64,000 bases of DNA, taken from contig DATIIH010000009.1 of the NCBI GenBank assembly GCA_035479875.1, forward strand, positions 1-64,000. Direction: 5' to 3'. Positions 59,827 through 64,000 of this stretch are shown here, one piece after another. The position numbers and the translations under genes were made by a program. Origin of the DNA: PMNU01 sp035479875. Its GTDB lineage: Bacteria > Patescibacteriota > Saccharimonadia > Saccharimonadales > UBA4665. Position 1 is the stretch's first letter. Each line of letters starts with the position of its first letter. The notes beneath the pieces are model-generated. The model saw only the letters and a list, made by a program, of their open reading frames with translations, had not been told where the DNA came from and searched no databases.

Positions 59827-60411
59827 ATGATAGAGAGCGACTTTTCTTTGCTGGGCAGTGGTGATAAAAAGGCTGTCCGCGAGATTCTTAGATTCTCGGA
59901 CTACCTTATCGATGGTGTCCTTGCAGACAAGAGACCCAACCTGCTCGTTAGATCGTTGGGGCGGGGTGATTGGTTTGGTAGAATGCCCCTCTGCCAGGAA
60001 GTTTCGGACCAAGTAACCCTGGCGGCCCATCAAATGGGTATTGCTGCCTCGCGTGAAGTATTGGCAGGCTGGCACTTTATAACCTGCCTGTCGCCTGCAG
60101 ACCAACCACCGAGCGCGGACGACTTAGTTATATGCAGAACATGGGGGCAATACGACACGAGTCGTTATAACGGTTCATTCTTCGGGACGCGCCAAGAGCT
60201 AGCTGAACGTGTTCCCGCAGGGGTACGCGACGAAACCTTTGCGCCAGACTCTGTAATATATCGTCAGGTCACGCATACGCCGCTCCGACCCGGTAGCACC
60301 GCCCATGTCTGGCTCAGCACTACCCAGCACGAGCTTGCCGCTGCCGACGAAGCTTTCGTAATGGGAACGGTTAGCAGCATAGACCAGTATCCAGGTCGTC
60401 TCTGGTGCTAG
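59827..60411 (+). CDS. Hypothetical protein
   Basis: An unrecognised 194-aa soluble protein with mixed alpha/beta character. The segment IYRQVTHTPLRPGSTAHVWLSTTQHELAAADEAFVMGTV has a strand-rich look, and there are three cysteines (PLCQEV, FITCLSP, VICRTW). A perfect TATAAT (59815-59820) sits six bases before the ATG at 59827; an ATG at 59821 directly touches the box and is unlikely. It converges with the next gene (four-base overlap). Confidence 0.6.
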   Translation: MIESDFSLLGSGDKKAVREILRFSDYLIDGVLADKRPNLLVRSLGRGDWFGRMPLCQEVSDQVTLAAHQMGIAASREVLAGWHFITCLSPADQPPSADDLVICRTWGQYDTSRYNGSFFGTRQELAERVPAGVRDETFAPDSVIYRQVTHTPLRPGSTAHVWLSTTQHELAAADEAFVMGTVSSIDQYPGRLWC

Positions 60412-61340
60412 AATACGCCCGCTGCTGACATATATCTTTTGGCTCGTGCCCGTATGGTTCGCGGGGCATGCACTGCCGCGGCCCGCGAACTTGACACCGC
60501 AGTTTGGACCATCAAGGTAAGCTCTTCTTGCAGAAGGTCTGGCTTTACCGCATACGGGCCGCGCGACGTGCTTTGGATATTCGGCGTACCAAGTAGCGTT
60601 AGGGCTGCATACCCGGCACCCGATACAAGGCTCTTGGCGAAGGCAGCACCTGAGCACCATACTTCATACGGATCGGTTGTATTGTGTGGCGCAGCGTAGT
60701 GCGGTGAGCCGACAAGGTACTCGGCCGACTCTTCGGCAATAGCCTCTCGTGCCGTAGTGATGTCATTATCGGTACTATTCGCAAAAAATAACCGGCTAGC
60801 GTCAAACGCTTGCTGCGTGCCTGTTATACCGGCTACGGTACTCATGGCGCCAAGCGCGGGGATAAGGTTTGGATGCTGACGTATGAAGGCGCTGTATACG
60901 TCGAGTATAGAAGTGGCGAGCGAAGAGTCAAAGTTGCCCGGTTCGGGTTGCCCGGCCAGAAAGTGGTTGACTATACGAGATGCAAACGGCAGTGCATCGG
61001 CAGGCGAAGGTACAAGTGGCCGACCTTGTGCAATTCTGTCGAGCGCCATAGCGGTTGCGCCCACATAGGCGCATTGCGTAGGTGAAAATGTAGATTCCCG
61101 GTGATAGCCTGGAGCGTTGTCTGGGGTCACCAGGCGCATTTTGCCGCCTGCGGGAAAGCCCCCTCTTTCGTCCGAGTCGTTAAAGGCAAATCCGGCAAAG
61201 GCTTCAGCTACTTGTGCGTAGCTAGCGTTAAGCAATAAGACACCGCTCAGCATTGCTGAAGCAGGAGAGCTGTCGGTCGGCGTATTGCCAGCATGCATTG
61301 GGCAGCCTCTTGTAGGTTCGCCAAGACCTGTCGATGACAT
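60408..61340 (-). CDS. Hypothetical protein
   Basis: An unrecognised 310-aa protein, Ala-rich and predicted helical through most of its length, with no membrane helix of full length (SGVLLLNASYAQVAEAFAGFAF is the most hydrophobic). The N-terminus contains GCPMHAGN, reminiscent of heme-Cys motifs seen in some P450/peroxidase entries, but nothing else supports that. A TATTATATATG box lies close to the ATG. It shares a small intergenic region with the WhiB-like gene, divergently. Confidence 0.6.
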   Translation of the reverse strand: MSSTGLGEPTRGCPMHAGNTPTDSSPASAMLSGVLLLNASYAQVAEAFAGFAFNDSDERGGFPAGGKMRLVTPDNAPGYHRESTFSPTQCAYVGATAMALDRIAQGRPLVPSPADALPFASRIVNHFLAGQPEPGNFDSSLATSILDVYSAFIRQHPNLIPALGAMSTVAGITGTQQAFDASRLFFANSTDNDITTAREAIAEESAEYLVGSPHYAAPHNTTDPYEVWCSGAAFAKSLVSGAGYAALTLLGTPNIQSTSRGPYAVKPDLLQEELTLMVQTAVSSSRAAAVHAPRTIRARAKRYMSAAGVF

Positions 61341-61388
61341 ACATATATAATAACATATTTCGTTATATCGGACAAGTCTTGGCCAGAA

Positions 61389-61415
61389 TTGACGCCGTAT
61401 TGTTTATGTTATAGT
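61389..61415 (+). promoter_or_regulatory. Promoter of the WhiB-like gene
   Basis: TTGACG (61389-61394), a 15-bp spacer and TATAGT (61410-61415), 11 bases before the ATG. WhiB proteins often bind next to a -35 box in partnership with the main sigma factor. Confidence 0.45.
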
Positions 61416-61426
61416 GTATCTACATT

Positions 61427-61846
61427 ATGAGTGTGGCATATATTGAACGGGTTACACTGTTGCCGTCGTCTGCGCCGTACGTCACTGTGGCGGCTGAGCT
61501 TCCGCCTCCCACGCAGTCTGTACCGAAGACCGTTGCAGAGCGTATGGATGCCATAGCCGAGGCTGCCCGCTTCTTTGCGGAAGCTCTACGTGACGAAGTC
61601 GGCGAGTACAGCCCTCGGGGCAAGCAACCCTGGAAGCTCTTTGCGTTATGTACTCAGTTGGACCCCGATCTTTGCTTTCCTGAAGACACCGCCGATGAGC
61701 CAGTGATTGCACGAATGTGTGATTTTTGCCAAGTACAGAATGAGTGTCTGTCCGCTGCCCTCAGTGACGGGCCGGGTAGGCAATTTGGTGTGCAAGGCGG
61801 ACTATCTGCCGGGGCTCGCCGAGCATTCTTTAGCCCTATGTGCTAG
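61427..61846 (+). CDS. WhiB-like [4Fe-4S] regulator
   Basis: A 139-aa protein. The C-terminal 65 residues match the WhiB (Wbl) pattern: LFALCTQLDPDLCFPED, then MCDFCQVQNECLSAAL, then FGVQGGLSAGARRAFF. This gives the four cluster cysteines (C...C-x2-C-x5-C), the P-D-x-x-F-P block and the G-[VI]-[WQ]-G-G turn followed by basic residues. Wbl proteins bind a redox- and NO-sensitive 4Fe-4S cluster and the sigma factor. The Trp of GVWGG is Gln here. The N-terminal 70 residues are an extra helical region. Wbl proteins are otherwise known from Actinobacteria and their phages, the hosts of Saccharibacteria. Confidence 0.75.
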   Translation: MSVAYIERVTLLPSSAPYVTVAAELPPPTQSVPKTVAERMDAIAEAARFFAEALRDEVGEYSPRGKQPWKLFALCTQLDPDLCFPEDTADEPVIARMCDFCQVQNECLSAALSDGPGRQFGVQGGLSAGARRAFFSPMC

Positions 61847-62976
61847 ACGATTTTGGCTTGCACGGCGCTTACGAGTCGTGGATCAAGCACGCTGGGGATG
61901 ATGTTGTCGGCAGTGGGCGTGTCTATCAACCCGGCAATGGCTTCGGCCGCGGCTATTTTGTGCTTGTCGGTTATGGTGCGCACCCGGTTGTCGAGTGCGC
62001 CGCGGAAAACACCAGGGAAGGCGAGTGCATTATTAACTTGGTTGGGGAAGTCGCTGCGCCCGGTAGCAACTATCGCCGCTCCTGCAGCCAGCGCTTGGTC
62101 GGGCATGATTTCGGGTGTAGGGTTGGCCATGGCAAAGATAATCGGATCTTTATCCATGCTTTTGACCATCTCAGGCGTTAGGAGGCCGGGCTTGGATACG
62201 CCGATGAATACGTCGGCGCCTTGCAGGATATCTTCTAAAGAGCCGTCAATGCCAGAGAGGTTGGTGTACTCAAGTAACTTTCGTTTTTCGTCGTTCAAGT
62301 CTTGACGATTTGTGCTGATAATACCCTTGCTATCCACCGCAAAGATTCTGGGATGTGCATATAAATGGAGTAGTTTTATGATGGCCGTGCCGGCGGCACC
62401 TGCTCCGACTACTACAATTTTGGCATCCGACAGTTCGCGGCCGGTGACTTTCATGGCGTTTATAAGTCCGGCGAGCACCACGATGGCTGTGCCGTGTTGG
62501 TCGTCGTGCATCACTGGGATACTGAGCTCAGCCTTGAGGCGTTCCTCTACTGCAAAGCAGAGCGGCGCGGCAATATCTTCGAGATTAATACCGCCAAAAC
62601 TGGGGGCGATGGCTTTTACGGCGGCTACGATCTCGTCGGCGGTGTGTACGTCCAGTACAATTGGCACAGCGTCGATGCCGGCGAAGTGCTTAAACAGCAT
62701 GGCCTTACCTTCCATCACGGGCAGCGCGCCAAGCGGGCCAATGTTGCCCAGGCCCAGTACCGCCGAGCCGTCACTCACTACCGCCACCGCGTTGTTGGTC
62801 CAGGTGTAGTCGCGCGCTTCGTCCGGGTGTTCGGCTACGTAGCTACTTACTGCAGCTACGCCCGGGGTGTAGTAGATACTCAGCTGCTCTCGGCTGTCGA
62901 GCGTATCTTTGAGCTCGATCTTAATTTTACCCCTTAGCTCTTTGTGTTTTTTTAGTGCTCTTTTTCCGTAATCCAT
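61843..62976 (-). CDS. NAD(P)-dependent malic enzyme
   Basis: A 377-aa short-form malic enzyme making pyruvate and CO2 from malate. YTPGVAAVSSYVAEHPDEARDYTWTNNAVAVVSDGSAVLGLGNIGPLGALPVMEGKA is the N-terminal signature (catalytic Tyr; the Lys is in EGKA), HDDQHGTAIVVLAGL holds metal-binding Asp residues, and VVVGAGAAGTAIIKLL binds NAD(P). The C-terminal phosphotransacetylase domain of long forms is absent. The frame opens at 63012, but TACAAT six bases before the ATG at 62976 and the start MDYGKRALKKHKELRGK favour 62976. Confidence 0.95.
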   Translation of the reverse strand: MDYGKRALKKHKELRGKIKIELKDTLDSREQLSIYYTPGVAAVSSYVAEHPDEARDYTWTNNAVAVVSDGSAVLGLGNIGPLGALPVMEGKAMLFKHFAGIDAVPIVLDVHTADEIVAAVKAIAPSFGGINLEDIAAPLCFAVEERLKAELSIPVMHDDQHGTAIVVLAGLINAMKVTGRELSDAKIVVVGAGAAGTAIIKLLHLYAHPRIFAVDSKGIISTNRQDLNDEKRKLLEYTNLSGIDGSLEDILQGADVFIGVSKPGLLTPEMVKSMDKDPIIFAMANPTPEIMPDQALAAGAAIVATGRSDFPNQVNNALAFPGVFRGALDNRVRTITDKHKIAAAEAIAGLIDTPTADNIIPSVLDPRLVSAVQAKIV

Positions 62977-63064
62977 GCACGTATTGTATGTGCTCAACCT
63001 GCAGAAAGCCATGGCAAAGTATGTTGTTGCGGGACAGGTGTCGCGATGGTATAGTTACAAAACT

Positions 63065-63934
63065 ATGGTAGAATTTACCCCGGAAGTCTTAGGTGCGGCG
63101 GTAGAGCGCGCCCAAAGAGCCGCCCGCGAGGGTCGAGCACTGGATGCTATCGGTGCAGATGCCGGTATGTGGGAATTGCACAGTGGTTATGCGGTGGCTG
63201 GAGGGCGTCACTGCGGTGGTTTTGTTACGCGTTTAGCACTCGAAAGCGTCCAAGCCGGCGATGTAGTCGAAGTGCTCTATACCCCGCCTGACGCCCAAGA
63301 TATTAAATTATCCGCTTGGCACCCCATGATGCCTGTTGGCCCAAGCGATGGTCTTGGCGGCCAACACGGCTACTTGCGCTGGGTACGCCACGAGCCAGGC
63401 GAGATCACTCAAAACCATCTATCCGCTGCTATCGAATTAACACCGCACCGTTCTGATGCCCAACCAGAACTTACGCGTGTTATGCTGCTGCAACCTGACT
63501 CGTTTACCGCCACTACACTCGCTTTGTCGAGAAGCATGTCGTCCGGGGGAACAAGTTGGGGCGAGCATATATACTTTGCTCTACCAGAAGGCACGCCCGC
63601 AGACATCCGTATTGGAGGCGAGCGGTTGGATACGCTGCTGCGACCCGGCGCTGCCCAGGGGGTTGCCGCAGGCGATGCCCAATTCTGGCCAGACTTCCCC
63701 GGTGACGCAGTAGTAACTTTTCCAGATAAAGAGATTCTTCTGCAGGCAACATATACCGAGGCGGGGGGTTATACAACTGTCCAGGGCTTTGGTATGCTCA
63801 TCTGGCAGCGTCCGGGCCAGCCCTCCATATGTCTAGAACCTGTGCGTGGGTATTCGCCCGAAACCGGCAATAGTGGTCTTGCTCTGCCGGCAGGCCGTCT
63901 GGCGAGCATGGCTACGACCATTCAGATGCTCTAA
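63065..63934 (+). CDS. Hypothetical protein, possible aldose-1-epimerase-like fold
   Basis: A 289-aa protein, beta-rich throughout. The C-terminal part (VQGFGMLIWQRPGQPSICLEPVRG, then LALPAGRLASMATTIQM) resembles the end of galactose-mutarotase-type sugar epimerases, where a Glu in C-[IVL]-E-P is catalytic. The N-terminal half shows GGRHCGGFVTRLAL and HGYLRWVRHEPGE (an H-G-x-x-R pattern also used by mutarotases). The fit is suggestive only. TTGCGG, 17 bp, TATAGT (63050-63055) lies nine bases before the ATG. Confidence 0.55.
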   Translation: MVEFTPEVLGAAVERAQRAAREGRALDAIGADAGMWELHSGYAVAGGRHCGGFVTRLALESVQAGDVVEVLYTPPDAQDIKLSAWHPMMPVGPSDGLGGQHGYLRWVRHEPGEITQNHLSAAIELTPHRSDAQPELTRVMLLQPDSFTATTLALSRSMSSGGTSWGEHIYFALPEGTPADIRIGGERLDTLLRPGAAQGVAAGDAQFWPDFPGDAVVTFPDKEILLQATYTEAGGYTTVQGFGMLIWQRPGQPSICLEPVRGYSPETGNSGLALPAGRLASMATTIQML

Positions 63935-63975
63935 AGTGGCTCCTATGGCCTATTCCCAATTCGTAACAGATATGC

Positions 63976-63981
63976 TATACT
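63976..63981 (+). promoter_or_regulatory. -10 box of a gene beyond the right edge
   Basis: TGCTATACT (extended -10) 19 bases before the end of the window with no start codon after it, so a further plus-strand gene probably begins just outside. Confidence 0.4.
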
Positions 63982-64000
63982 TGAACGAAAGCCAATAGTA

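Overview
The window reads as chromosomal DNA of an ultra-small Patescibacteria/CPR organism, most likely Candidatus Saccharibacteria (TM7). This is inferred from gene content and layout, not from a database search. Supporting signs are a split transketolase beside rpiB and rpe, class I fructose-bisphosphate aldolase, a gatC-gatA-X-gatB operon with a small membrane protein inserted, pheS-X-HIT-pheT, many short lineage-type membrane proteins, tight ATGA/TAATG overlaps, TGA used as an ordinary stop, and very many genes whose start codon lies only 6-11 nt after a TATAAT-like -10 box (leaderless mRNAs).

Layout. 1-4146: an AT-richer accessory island between a transposase fragment at the left edge and the 3' end of a tRNA-Gln gene. 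It carries a membrane-anchored protein, a HAD phosphatase, an unknown protein, a Fic toxin with VbhA-type antitoxin, and a possible ADP-ribosyltransferase-fold protein. A 10-bp repeat identical to the tRNA-Gln 3' end recurs between these units. 4225-12364: metK under a SAM riboswitch, rarA, a CNNM/CBS membrane protein, typA, a GlsB-type protein, a zincin, an FMN reductase and a PAP2 phosphatase. 12544-20831: envelope and unknown proteins, rmuC, a lipoprotein, VanY-type carboxypeptidase plus a GH63-like glycosidase, PadR/PspC, YajQ and a small hydrolase. 20887-28058: pheS/pheT operon, ABC exporter, and an inserted HAD gene bounded by direct repeats. 28170-32500: FKBP, glutaredoxin/thioredoxin reductase, a flavin reductase, GDPD, pyrophosphatase and NUDIX.

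32562-43372: central carbon metabolism (GAPDH, rpiB, rpe, split transketolase, class I aldolase, PfkB kinase), an EamA transporter and unknown proteins. 43407-56349: uvrB, the Glu/Asp-tRNA amidotransferase operon, two NUDIX genes, galU, YtxH and dnaE. 56351-64000: CAP-domain protein, TrmH-family methylase, a GspE/PilB-type ATPase, several unknown proteins, a WhiB-like regulator and malic enzyme.

Most notable observations. (1) Three very long intergenic hairpins (about 18.0, 40.1 and 58.0 kb) have perfectly self-complementary but copy-specific arms around a conserved apical core; all lie in the same orientation and one shows a compensatory base-pair change. (2) A cassette-like array ends at tRNA-Gln, with a 116-bp imperfect palindrome. 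(3) A WhiB-like Fe-S regulator occurs in a CPR genome. (4) A one-gene HAD insertion is flanked by a ~25-bp direct repeat. (5) Leaderless expression is pervasive, while a minority of genes keep strong Shine-Dalgarno sites.
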